Below are positions 7,854 through 16,302 of a stretch of 16,340 bases of DNA, one piece after another. The notes beneath the pieces were generated by a model. It searched no databases. It was not told the DNA's origin and saw nothing but the letters and a program-made list of their open reading frames with translations. This DNA is from Bacillota bacterium (GTDB taxonomy: Bacteria; Bacillota; Limnochordia; Limnochordales; ZCTH02-B6). The stretch spans positions 1-16,340 of the forward strand of contig QGSR01000012.1 of the NCBI GenBank assembly GCA_003387805.1, in the 5' to 3' direction. The first letter of the stretch is position 1. The number at the start of each line of letters is the position of its first letter. The position numbers and the translations under genes are program-made.

Positions 7854-7884
7854 TTGACAAATCATGGAAGCGCTGTAGTATACT
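7854..7884 (+). promoter_or_regulatory. Sigma-A-type promoter of the NYN gene
   Basis: TTGACA (7854-7859, perfect consensus) and TATACT (7879-7884, five of six to consensus) with a 19-base spacer; an overlapping TAGTAT (7876-7881) would give a 16-base spacer. It is the best promoter in the window and lies about 65 bases before the GTG start. A second TTGACA occurs at 7897-7902 with no good -10. Confidence 0.75.
7865..7878 (+). promoter_or_regulatory. cre/LacI-type operator inside the NYN promoter
   Basis: TGGAAGCGCTGTAG shares its first ten bases with the perfect palindrome at 10136-10149 and fits the cre consensus TGNAANCGNTNNCA except at its end. Lying between the -35 and -10 boxes, it is ideally placed for repression by steric exclusion. 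Confidence 0.65.
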
Positions 7885-7947
7885 GCACAACGAACCTTGA
7901 CAACTGAAGACGACGGCTTCCCCCTGAAACGATTGGAGTGGAGCCCA

Positions 7948-8709
7948 GTGTCGATTGATTCCGTTGCGCTGTTTATCGACTTTGAGTACTTTGTCTACGG
8001 GGCGGAAAACGAGCGGATGGCGCCGCCGGCGCCGGCCCGGCTGATGGAGCGGGCCGCGGAGTACGGCAGCGTGGCTGCGGCCAAAGCCTTCGGGCAAAAC
8101 GACGTGCTGGACCGCTACCGCCAGGAGCTGCGGGCGGCCAGCATCGAGGCCATTCTTTGCACCAGCACCGGCGGAGCCAACAAGAAGAACGTGACGGATT
8201 TTTACATGCTGGACAGCATCTACCAGACCGCGTACACGCAGGGCCACATCCACCACTACATCCTGGTTACCGGCGACGGCGACTTCGCCAGCGTCCTGGC
8301 CTATTTGCGGTACCGGCTGCAGAAAAACACCATCGTCATGGCGTATGCGGATTCGGTGAGCCCCGAGCTGAAGGCGGCGGCCAACGAATTTGTAGAACTG
8401 AAGCGGGTGGCCAAAGAAATGTGGCCGGAAGAGGAACAGATAAAGCTGATTCGCTTCGTGCACAGCGGCCAGTCGCTGGGCAAGCTGATTACGCTGACCA
8501 GCACCGCCCGGGTCTACAAATCCGGCGGCGCCACCGAGGACGAACGCCGGGAGCAGATCGCCCGCATGATCCAGAACGGCGTGTTCGAGCAGCGGGTGGA
8601 GGAGCACGGCGGCGGGCCCATCCGCCTGCTGTACCTCAACTATTCGCACCCTCTGGTGCAGAAAGCCCTGGGGGATGAACCTCCGGCCGGGGCGGCAAAG
8701 ACGGAGTAA
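7948..8709 (+). CDS. NYN (PIN-like) domain protein, putative ribonuclease
   Basis: 253 aa soluble protein of the NYN/LabA-like branch of the PIN-nuclease fold, a family of mostly RNA-cleaving enzymes. The acidic residues expected for metal binding are present: D11 in LFIDFEYF, D84 in NVTDFYML, and D110/D112 in VTGDGDF, a NYN hallmark. The N-terminal ~150 residues are the nuclease-like domain; the C-terminal ~90 (after KEMWPEEEQ) look like a small winged-helix-like nucleic-acid-binding region, inferred only from length and helix pattern. GTG at 7948 fits GGAGTGGAG (7935-7943); an in-frame TTG at 7897 coincides with a TTGACA word and lacks a binding site. Transcribed alone from a strong promoter with an embedded operator, convergent with the repressor gene (31-base gap). 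Substrate unknown. Confidence 0.85.
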   Translation: MSIDSVALFIDFEYFVYGAENERMAPPAPARLMERAAEYGSVAAAKAFGQNDVLDRYRQELRAASIEAILCTSTGGANKKNVTDFYMLDSIYQTAYTQGHIHHYILVTGDGDFASVLAYLRYRLQKNTIVMAYADSVSPELKAAANEFVELKRVAKEMWPEEEQIKLIRFVHSGQSLGKLITLTSTARVYKSGGATEDERREQIARMIQNGVFEQRVEEHGGGPIRLLYLNYSHPLVQKALGDEPPAGAAKTE

Positions 8710-8740
8710 GGCAAAAGAATCCCGCGGGAAGCCGTCGTAT

Positions 8741-9766
8741 TCAGTTGGCCGCCGGCCGGGCCGGGCGATAGGCCGCGGTGGTGCCGGCAACACGAAGTTC
8801 CGGAGACATGACGATCCGTTGGTGCTCGCCGCCGTTTTGCAGCGTCTCCACCAGCAGCCGGACGGCGGCTTTGCCCATGTCCCGCATGGGCTGGACGATG
8901 GTGGTCAAAGGCGGCTGGGTCACGTCGGCCATGACGGTGCCGTCGAAGCCGACGACGGACAAATCGTCGGGCACGCGCGTGTCGGCTTCCCGGGCGGCCT
9001 GCAAGATGCCGATGGCCAGCAGGTCGTTGGCCGCGAACACCGCGGTCGGGCGGGGCGTCATGTCCAACAGCCGCCGGCCCGCGGCCAGGCCCGCCGCGAT
9101 GTCCGAGCCTTCCGCTTCGAGATAGACCGCTTCCACGCCGTCGCGGGCCGCTTCGTCCAGCGCCTCCCGGAAGCCCCGGGCCCGCTCCTGGCTGGAGTGG
9201 ATGCCGCCCGGCTCCGTCACCATGGCCAGCCGCCGGTGGCCCAGCTCCAGCAGGTGCCGGGCCGCCATGGCGCCGCCGGCGCCGTCGTCCACCAGCACGC
9301 GGTTGACCTCGGCCGCGGGCACGTCCCGGGCCATCAGCGTCAGAGGGTAGCTGCCCCGGCTTAGATCCAGCACCAGCTTGTCGTCGTAGTTGGCCGTGCC
9401 GAAAATCATGCCGTCGATGCCTTTGCGGCGCAGCACGTTGACGTATTCCGCCTGTTTGGCCGTGTCGCCGCCGACGTTGCAGATGACGCAGTTGTACCCC
9501 AGCTCCGCCGCGGCGTCTTCGACGCCCCGGGCCACCTCGGCGTAGAAGGGGTTGCTGATGTCCGGGACCAGCAGCGCCACCAGGCGGGTGCGCTTGGTCA
9601 TCAGCGCCGACGCCACCAGATTCGGCTCGAACCCCAATTTGTCGATGGCCTCTTGGACCCGCCGGCGGGTGGATTCGCGCACGTGCGGACTGTTGTTCAG
9701 GACGCGCGACACGGTGGCCAGGGACACGTTGGCTTCCCGGGCGACGTCGTAAATCGTAACCCTCAT
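8741..9766 (-). CDS. LacI-family transcriptional repressor, CcpA-like
   Basis: 341 aa. N-terminal helix-turn-helix (about residues 3-22: TIYDVAREANVSLATVSRVLN), hinge helix (about 49-58), then a periplasmic-binding-protein-like effector domain with LVPDISNPFYAEVARGVEDAA and the C-terminal VVGFDG...PPLTTIVQPM motifs. The DNA-reading segment is very close to that of CcpA as I recall it, which agrees with cre-like operators at 7865, 10136 and 16303. The C-terminal region lacks the arginine-containing TRL/VRP words of CcpA at the equivalent place, so it probably answers to a small-molecule inducer rather than HPr-Ser-P; this is inference. ATG at 9766 begins directly at the conserved MRVTIYDVA and has GGGAG about 10 bases upstream on the - strand; an upstream GTG extension is Arg-rich and unlike the family. 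It is divergent from the transport operon and the natural candidate for its regulator. Confidence 0.92.
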   Translation of the reverse strand: MRVTIYDVAREANVSLATVSRVLNNSPHVRESTRRRVQEAIDKLGFEPNLVASALMTKRTRLVALLVPDISNPFYAEVARGVEDAAAELGYNCVICNVGGDTAKQAEYVNVLRRKGIDGMIFGTANYDDKLVLDLSRGSYPLTLMARDVPAAEVNRVLVDDGAGGAMAARHLLELGHRRLAMVTEPGGIHSSQERARGFREALDEAARDGVEAVYLEAEGSDIAAGLAAGRRLLDMTPRPTAVFAANDLLAIGILQAAREADTRVPDDLSVVGFDGTVMADVTQPPLTTIVQPMRDMGKAAVRLLVETLQNGGEHQRIVMSPELRVAGTTAAYRPARPAAN

Positions 9767-10020
9767 CGAGACGCTGCTCCCATCAACGCTGCGCCGGTGC
9801 GTATTCCCTGAGAAATTAAACAACAATAAACGTTCGGCATGGACCGGCCGGGTTCCTGCGCCGCCTGGCCGCGGGTGCGCACGGAACCGCCGCCGCCTTG
9901 AGCGTGGGCGCCGGCACGCGTTCTCAGTGCCGAGGCGTCCGTGGTGCAAACTGCGCGAACCAACAAATTTGTTCGGCCCAACAGGCAGGAATCCCGGCCA
10001 CCGCGTGGAAAGACGGGCAC

Positions 10021-10034
10021 CGAAACCGCTTTCA
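10021..10034. promoter_or_regulatory. Auxiliary cre-like operator
   Basis: CGAAACCGCTTTCA; its reverse complement TGAAAGCGGTTTCG fits the cre core TGNAANCGNTNNC. It begins 115 bp before the start of the perfect operator, close to eleven helical turns, so the two sites could face the same side of the helix and allow looping. Confidence 0.45.
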
Positions 10035-10135
10035 TCCGCGCTGATGACAGTCTAGACATTGCAGGAACAGGCTTCGGAGCGGCTCGGCCCGCCCAAGGAG
10101 GATGTTGGCACGAAGCGTCGAATTGAGTGTTCGCG

Positions 10136-10149
10136 TGGAAGCGCTTCCA
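10136..10149. promoter_or_regulatory. Main LacI-family operator of the transport operon
   Basis: TGGAAGCGCTTCCA is a perfect 14-bp palindrome with the central CG typical of LacI/GalR-family and cre operators. It lies between the divergent repressor gene and the transport operon, 190 bases before the binding-protein start. Two near-copies occur elsewhere in the window. Confidence 0.75.
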
Positions 10150-10338
10150 AGCAGATATCTGAATTCAACAACAGGACGAGGCGTCGTCTGAAAAGGAGGG
10201 GGTGGGACAAGACTTCAGCCGAGTCCCGGGACGGACCCGTCGGTTGCCTGCAGTGGTCGGGAGTGAGGCGCACGGCCACAGGCCCGTGCGCGCGGTTGAT
10301 TCAGGACCCTTGTTGGCAATTTTGGAGGAGGGTACGCA

Positions 10339-11718
10339 GTGGCTGGAATGAGTCGCTTCAAAGTTTGGTTTGCAGCCGTTGTGGTGTTGACACTGGTCGT
10401 CGGCATGGGCGCGCTGGTGCACGCGCAGCAGGTGGTCACCATCCGCGCCTGGACGGTCGGGCCCGACACGCCGGCGTTCTACCGGGCGGAAAACCTGGAG
10501 CTGGCCGCGGAGCGGCTGAACCGCATCCTGGAGGCGGCGGGCTCCGACATCCGCGTGGAAGTGGAAGCCGACTTCTGGACCGAGTCGTGGGACTCGTATC
10601 GCCGCCGCGCCATCCTGGCCTTTGAGAGCGGCGATCCGTCTTCGATTCCGGACATTATCAACTCGAGCCACCTGGACATCCCCATCTGGGCCGATGCGGG
10701 CTGGCTGGCGCCCATGGACCCCTACATCGAGCGCTACTGGGACATGGCGTACCAGGACTTCTTCCCGCACCTGTGGGATGCGGTGAGCTACAACGGCGTG
10801 CGCTGGGGCGTGCCGCAGGACATCGAGGTCCGCATGGTGTTCTTCCGCAAGGACCACCTGGCGGCCCTGGGCTGGACGCCTGAGGAGATCGAGGACCTGC
10901 CGCGGCGCGTCCGGGACAAGGAGTTCCTGCTGGACGATCTCATCGACGTGGCCAAGCAGATGCAGGACGCCGGCCTGGTGGAGTGGGGCGTCATTCACCG
11001 GCCCACCGCGGGGCCTGACTTCTTCCAGTTCATCGTGGCCTACGGCGGCGAGTACTATGATCCCGCCACCGGCAAGCTGGTGCTGGACCGCGACGCCATG
11101 CTGGAGACGCTGCGGTTCTTCCATCGGCTGACCCGCGAAGGCCTGACGCCCGAAGGCATGACGACGTGGGCGTGGCCGTCGGTGCACCAGGCCATCGCCA
11201 TTGACGGCACGGCCGGCTTCCAGATCACCGGCGGCATGTGGAACTGGAACGAGTGGCAGCGGGATTTCGGCCATCCGGAAGAGGACCTGTTCGAGAACGT
11301 GGGCTTCTTCCTCATTCCGGCCGGCCGCCCGGAGGGCACGCCCAATCAGCTGGGCCAGCCCCAGGCGTACATGATCACCTCCGCCTCGCAGAACAAGGAC
11401 CTGGCGGCGCTGCTCATCATGCTGGCTTCGGACGTGGACCTGAACACCAACCACGCGCTGGAAGGCGCGAAGCTGGCCATCCGGCAGTCGCAGACCGCGT
11501 TCCCGCGGTTCGCAGAGGCCGAGTTCTTGTCCCAGGCGGCCACGCTGGTTCCGGACCAGATCTTCCTGCCGTCGCACCCGGGTTCCGGCTTCTACAGCAC
11601 GGTGCTCTACGAGGCCATCGGCGGCGTGGAAGTGGGCATGCTCACGCCCGAGATGGCTTTGCAGCAGCTGGAGATGCGTCTCCGGCAGCAGCTGGGCGAC
11701 GACTTGATCGTCCGCTGA
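10339..11718 (+). CDS. ABC transporter extracellular solute-binding protein (family 1 type)
   Basis: 459 aa receptor delivering substrate to the permeases encoded downstream. N-terminal signal peptide: basic start, hydrophobic core (about residues 9-25), and a VHA29-Q30 signal-peptidase I site. There is no lipobox, and no cysteine anywhere in the protein, unusual for a Gram-positive-type binding protein. The mature sequence has the general build of CUT1 sugar/glycerophosphate receptors: an early VTIRAWT strand, Y-N-G-V-R-W-G-V-P-Q hinge strand, and many tryptophans and aromatics suited to polyol or sugar binding. GTG at 10339 has GGAGGAGGG (10324-10332) 6 bases upstream; the ATG at 10348 is too far. 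First gene of a five-gene operon in ugpBAECQ order. Ligand is unproven: glycerophosphodiester or glycerol phosphate by context, with a sugar or inositol phosphate as alternatives. Confidence 0.9.
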   Translation: MAGMSRFKVWFAAVVVLTLVVGMGALVHAQQVVTIRAWTVGPDTPAFYRAENLELAAERLNRILEAAGSDIRVEVEADFWTESWDSYRRRAILAFESGDPSSIPDIINSSHLDIPIWADAGWLAPMDPYIERYWDMAYQDFFPHLWDAVSYNGVRWGVPQDIEVRMVFFRKDHLAALGWTPEEIEDLPRRVRDKEFLLDDLIDVAKQMQDAGLVEWGVIHRPTAGPDFFQFIVAYGGEYYDPATGKLVLDRDAMLETLRFFHRLTREGLTPEGMTTWAWPSVHQAIAIDGTAGFQITGGMWNWNEWQRDFGHPEEDLFENVGFFLIPAGRPEGTPNQLGQPQAYMITSASQNKDLAALLIMLASDVDLNTNHALEGAKLAIRQSQTAFPRFAEAEFLSQAATLVPDQIFLPSHPGSGFYSTVLYEAIGGVEVGMLTPEMALQQLEMRLRQQLGDDLIVR

Positions 11719-11727
11719 TGCACGAGG

Positions 11728-11774
11728 AGCGCGGCGGCGGACGGTCTCTGCCGCCGCGCTTTTTCTTTCATTTT
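11728..11774 (+). terminator. Intra-operon attenuating terminator after the binding-protein gene
   Basis: Perfect 11-bp stem AGCGCGGCGGC (11728-11738) and GCCGCCGCGCT (11750-11760) with an 11-base loop, followed by TTTTCTTTCATTTT. It lies between the binding-protein stop and the ribosome binding site of the first permease. Such hairpins usually allow partial read-through, giving more binding protein than membrane components, and can also protect the upstream message from 3' decay. Confidence 0.85.
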
Positions 11775-11788
11775 AGGAGGAGACCGTC

Positions 11789-12694
11789 TTGTCCAGGAAA
11801 TCCAAGCTGTTCGTCGCCCTGTTGCTGCTGCCGTCCTTATTGATCACGCTGGTGTTTTACTTCATTCCGGCGGTCATGACGGCGGCCATGAGCTTTACGG
11901 ACATGGATTACCGGCTCAGCTGGAACTTCATCGGCTGGGACAACTTCAAGCGGATGGCGCAAGACTTTTTGCTCCCCCGCATCATGAAAAACACGCTGGT
12001 GTACACCTTTGCCACGCTGGCCTTGTTCAACGTGGGCTTTTCCGTCGTTCTGGCCTTGGTGACGTCGTTCGTGCCCGAGCGCACGGGCCGCATCTTTCAG
12101 GCGCTGTGGCTGCTGCCGCGCTTCACGCCGCCCATCGTCTACGGCGTCATGTGGATGTGGATTTTGGACCCGACGCGCAACGGCCTGCTCAACAGCCTGG
12201 TGGTGGCGTCGGGCGGGCGGCCCGTCAACTGGATCGCCCAGTACCCCATGGCCACCATCGTGATCACCAACGGCATCATCGGCGTTTCGTTCGGGATGAT
12301 CATTTTCTATTCGGCCATCAAGTCGATTCCGCGGGAGTTCATCTGGGCCGCGGAAGCCGACGGCGCGTCGTGGCTGCAGCAGGTGCGCCACGTGACGCTG
12401 CCGCTCATCCGCTGGCCCCTTCTGTTCGTGACCGCCTACCAGACGCTGTCGCTGCTGACGTCTTATGAGTACATTTTGATCTTGACCGAAGGCGGTCCGT
12501 TTTTCGCGACGACGGTGTGGTCGCTGTACGCGTACAACCTCGCGTTCGGCGGCTACTTCGCCAACTACGAGTTCGGCTACGGAGCGACGCTGTCCATCGT
12601 GCTGGTGGTGCTGGGCACCATCGCGTCCATCGTCTACTGGCGCGTCTTCCGCTTCCGGGAGATGATGTCCGAGCCGAAGATCGAGGTGATGTGA
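11789..12694 (+). CDS. ABC transporter permease, MalF/UgpA-like
   Basis: 301 aa inner-membrane subunit with about six transmembrane helices. The first is at residues 7-27, followed by an extracytoplasmic loop (SFTDMDYRLSWNFIGWDNFKR) typical of the UgpA/MalF group. The cytoplasmic EAA loop that docks on the ATPase is at about residues 187-206 (AAEADGASWLQQVRHVTLPL), with the invariant glycine. TTG at 11789 is the start: AGGAGG (11775-11780) is 8 bases upstream and translation then opens with a short basic tail and the first helix. The next gene begins one base after its stop codon. Component of a CUT1-type importer. Confidence 0.93.
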   Translation: MSRKSKLFVALLLLPSLLITLVFYFIPAVMTAAMSFTDMDYRLSWNFIGWDNFKRMAQDFLLPRIMKNTLVYTFATLALFNVGFSVVLALVTSFVPERTGRIFQALWLLPRFTPPIVYGVMWMWILDPTRNGLLNSLVVASGGRPVNWIAQYPMATIVITNGIIGVSFGMIIFYSAIKSIPREFIWAAEADGASWLQQVRHVTLPLIRWPLLFVTAYQTLSLLTSYEYILILTEGGPFFATTVWSLYAYNLAFGGYFANYEFGYGATLSIVLVVLGTIASIVYWRVFRFREMMSEPKIEVM

Positions 12695-12695
12695 C

Positions 12696-13610
12696 GTGGC
12701 GCAGACGACGCCCGCGGCGGCGGGGCGGCCGCGGCAGAAGTTCACCATCTCCGAGCGGCTGGTGGCCCGGGAGCGGAGGAGAAAAGTTCTCGCGCACGTG
12801 CTGGTGTACGCGTTTCTCGTCGTGACCGCGCTGCCGCTCATTTTCGGCTACGGCTGGCTCGTTTTGAACTCCTTCAGCGAAACGCTGGCCTTCGGCGTAC
12901 TGCCGGAGAAGCTGTCTTTGAAAAACTGGCGTTTCCTGGTGGAGCCGCCGTCCCGGTTTTACCCGGATCTGTGGCGCACCACGTGGAACACGGCGCTGCT
13001 GGCCATCGGGATGACCGTTACCGTGGTCGCGGTGTCCACGCCCACGGCCTACGCGCTGTCCAGGCTGAAGTTCGCCGGCCGCAACGCCTTTTTGGCGCTG
13101 ACCTTGGTGCTGCACGCGTTCCCCGGCATTACGCTGCTCATCTCGACGTACTACGTGCTGCGGGCGCTGAACCTGCTCAACAGCATCACCGGCGTGTTTC
13201 TGGTGAAGGCCGCGCTCATGCTGCCGCTGGCCATCTGGGTCATGAAAGGCTTCTACGACAACATCTCCTGGGACGTGGAAATGTCGGCGCTGGTGGACGG
13301 CGCGACGCGGTTTCAGACGTGGTACAAGGTGATGCTGCCGCAGGTGATGCCGGGCATCGCGTCGATTTCCATCTTCTCGTTCATCTACGGCTGGTCGGAG
13401 TACATCTACGTCATCACGTTCATCCAGGACAAAGAGTCGTGGACTTTGGCCAGCTACATCAATACGATTGTCGGCGACTTCCGCGCCTTGGACTACGGGC
13501 TGCTGTCGGCGACCGCCTTGTTCTACATCGCGCCGGTGCTTCTCTTCTTCATCTTCACCCAGAAGTACCTCATGCGGGTAACCATCGGCGGAACCAAAGG
13601 GGGCAGTTGA
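12696..13610 (+). CDS. ABC transporter permease, MalG/UgpE-like
   Basis: 304 aa second membrane subunit with about six helices; a basic N-terminal cytoplasmic tail of ~30 residues precedes the first. The EAA loop is at about residues 195-221 (EMSALVDGATRFQTWYKVMLPQ...). The PTAYALSRLKFAGRN segment near residues 116-130 is characteristic of the MalG/UgpE group. GTG at 12696 is one base after the previous stop, with GAGGTGA (12684-12690) as ribosome binding site inside the upstream gene, so translation of the two permeases is probably coupled. It pairs with the preceding permease to form the channel heterodimer. Confidence 0.93.
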   Translation: MAQTTPAAAGRPRQKFTISERLVARERRRKVLAHVLVYAFLVVTALPLIFGYGWLVLNSFSETLAFGVLPEKLSLKNWRFLVEPPSRFYPDLWRTTWNTALLAIGMTVTVVAVSTPTAYALSRLKFAGRNAFLALTLVLHAFPGITLLISTYYVLRALNLLNSITGVFLVKAALMLPLAIWVMKGFYDNISWDVEMSALVDGATRFQTWYKVMLPQVMPGIASISIFSFIYGWSEYIYVITFIQDKESWTLASYINTIVGDFRALDYGLLSATALFYIAPVLLFFIFTQKYLMRVTIGGTKGGS

Positions 13611-13612
13611 CG

Positions 13613-14743
<1,131 letters not shown>

Positions 14744-14764
14744 CGCTCCGGAGGAGGTTGTGCG

Positions 14765-16234
14765 TTGAGCGTTTCCACCGCGGCCCTGCCGCCGACCGTG
14801 CGTGACGCGAACGATGCGGACTACGTGCTGGCCCGGCGGCACCTGCCGATTTTGATGCTGGATCGGATGGAGCCGTTCCGGCCGGTGGCCGTGGGCTACC
14901 ACGTGTTTTACGAAAGCGGGCCGTCGCCGTCGTTTCCCCGGGTCGTTGAGCTGGGAGAGCCGGCGCCCGCCCGCTGCCAGGCCGTGATTGAATACGCGTT
15001 TTGGTGGGACTGGGACATTCAGCATTTGTACGAGCTGGAGCACGCGTGGGTGTACGTGGGCGAGTCGGGCCGGGTGGAAAAGGTCGAAGCCAGCCGGCAC
15101 GGCGAGTTCCGCGACATGCGCCTGGGCCGGGAGGGGGGCGCGGCGCTGCGGGGCGACCGGCCGGTGCTGTACGTCAAGCCCGGCAAGCACGCGTTCGGGG
15201 CGCACCCGGCGGACTTTGAACCCGAGCGGGAACAGGTCGTGGCCGCGTGCGGGCGGCTGGCGGGCTGGCACGGCGTGTGGGAGACGCCGCTGTACGCGGG
15301 GCGGATGCCGGCCAACACGCCGCTGGCCCGGCGGGTCGTGCACACGTACCTGCACGAGCGGCGTTTCGCCCCGAGCTTCGTCTTCGACGTGGAGGACGCG
15401 GGGGAGACGTGGCCCATGGCACCGTGGCCGGAGCTGGAGGCGTGGATCCCGCAGCGGGTGGAGTACTTGCTGCAGGAGCTGAAGACGACCATCGAGCCCC
15501 GCCGGCGCCGCTGGCTGCGCATCGCGCACCGGGGCTCGTCGGAGGAGCATATCGAAAACAGCGCGGCCGCGTTTCGCAAAGCTCGGCAGCGGGAGGCCGA
15601 CATGATCGAAATCGACGTGCGCCTCACCGCCGACGGGGTGGCCGTCGTCATTCACGACGATACGCTGGAGCGGACCACCACGGGCTCGGGCCGGGTGCGG
15701 GAGCACACCCGGGAGGCGCTGCGGCCTTTCCGGCTGCGGAACCAGCATACCGGGGAAGTCAGCGAGGACGCGGTCATGACGCTGGACGAAGTGCTGGCGC
15801 TGGCCCGCGAAGAGATGCTGGGCGTGTACATCGACGTGAAAGACGCGGACGCGGTGACCGCCATTGCGGACGCGATTCGGGCCCACGGGTTCCATCGCTA
15901 CGTCATCGTCGGCAGCGGCGACCGGGAAGTGCTGCGCCGCTTCCGGGAGGAGTGCCCGGACGTCTTGACGTCGTGGCTGGTGGGGTGGCCCGCGCCGCCG
16001 GTGGCGGAGCTGTTGGAGGCGCTGCAGGAAGTGAGCGCCACGTATCTGCACCCGTGCTGGGAAAACGCGGCCGACCGCCCGGATCAGCTGCTGACCCGGG
16101 AGGACGTGGCCTTGGTGCACGCCGCGGGCAAAGGCATCATCACGTGGCACGAGGAGCGGGCCGAGGTCATCGCGGGCCTGCGGGAGCTGGGCGTGGACGG
16201 CGTGTGCAGCAACCGGCCGGAGATGCTGGTGTGA
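14765..16234 (+). CDS. Glycerophosphodiester phosphodiesterase with a novel N-terminal region
   Basis: 489 aa, about twice the usual ~240 residues. The C-terminal half (about 250-489) is a GDPD catalytic domain: IAH255-R256-G, E264-N265, E282-I-D284-V-R-L-T-A-D-G, and H297-D298-D-T-L-x-R-T-T, which supply the catalytic histidines and metal ligands; a YIDVKD segment takes the place of the usual IEIK. It should hydrolyse glycerophosphodiesters to an alcohol and glycerol phosphate. The N-terminal ~245 residues are unrecognised: aromatic-rich, with YAFWWDWDIQHLYELEHAW (77-95), SRHGEF (110-115) and PVLYVKPGKHAF (133-144), faintly recalling the VPS62-like pattern of DWEH, HG and GxHA motifs. No signal peptide, so probably cytoplasmic. 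TTG at 14765 has GGAGGAGG (14750-14757) 7 bases upstream. Last gene of the operon, in the position of ugpQ. Confidence 0.88.
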   Translation: MSVSTAALPPTVRDANDADYVLARRHLPILMLDRMEPFRPVAVGYHVFYESGPSPSFPRVVELGEPAPARCQAVIEYAFWWDWDIQHLYELEHAWVYVGESGRVEKVEASRHGEFRDMRLGREGGAALRGDRPVLYVKPGKHAFGAHPADFEPEREQVVAACGRLAGWHGVWETPLYAGRMPANTPLARRVVHTYLHERRFAPSFVFDVEDAGETWPMAPWPELEAWIPQRVEYLLQELKTTIEPRRRRWLRIAHRGSSEEHIENSAAAFRKARQREADMIEIDVRLTADGVAVVIHDDTLERTTTGSGRVREHTREALRPFRLRNQHTGEVSEDAVMTLDEVLALAREEMLGVYIDVKDADAVTAIADAIRAHGFHRYVIVGSGDREVLRRFREECPDVLTSWLVGWPAPPVAELLEALQEVSATYLHPCWENAADRPDQLLTREDVALVHAAGKGIITWHEERAEVIAGLRELGVDGVCSNRPEMLV

Positions 16235-16302
16235 CGCGGCGGGCCGGCGCGGCCGGGAGGAATCCTTCGGGCCGCGTGGAGTGGAATTGTGAGTGGTGGA
16301 AT

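Larger units (their letters stand above)
9767..10338. promoter_or_regulatory. Divergent intergenic region between repressor and transport operon
   Basis: 572 bases without a convincing gene. From left: an AT-rich patch (about 9803-9832) that may hold the repressor promoter; a hairpin at 9909-9937 (CGCCGGCAC with GTGCC-GA-GGCG); a perfect 12-bp palindrome AACAAATTTGTT (9962-9973); a cre-like site (10021-10034); the main operator (10136-10149) followed by the palindromes CAGATATCTG (10152-10161) and TGAATTCA (10160-10167); then a leader to the binding-protein start. Three Shine-Dalgarno-like runs occur, at 10095-10101, 10193-10199 and 10324-10332; only the last precedes a believable gene. I could not fit a good -35/-10 pair for the operon. 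Confidence 0.7.

Noticed and set aside
8720..8729. TCCCGCGGGA palindrome between the convergent NYN and repressor genes as a bidirectional terminator
   Set aside because: The stem has no room for a loop and too few pairs; only the - strand has a T-rich tail. No terminator is claimed.
10123..10159. TTGAGT plus GATATC as promoter around the main operator
   Set aside because: The spacer would be about 25 bases, far outside the 16-19 range; no substitute -10 was found.
12971..13612. N-terminal extension of the ATPase frame running through the permease gene
   Set aside because: The sequence before MAEIRFKNL is a frame-shifted reading of the permease, and a proper start with ribosome binding site exists at 13613.
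16280..16292. GTGGAATTGTGAG, identical over 13 bases to part of the E. coli lac promoter/operator
   Set aside because: Only one half-site is present, the symmetric partner is missing, and the flanks differ. Chance or vector-like resemblance is more likely than a true lacO.
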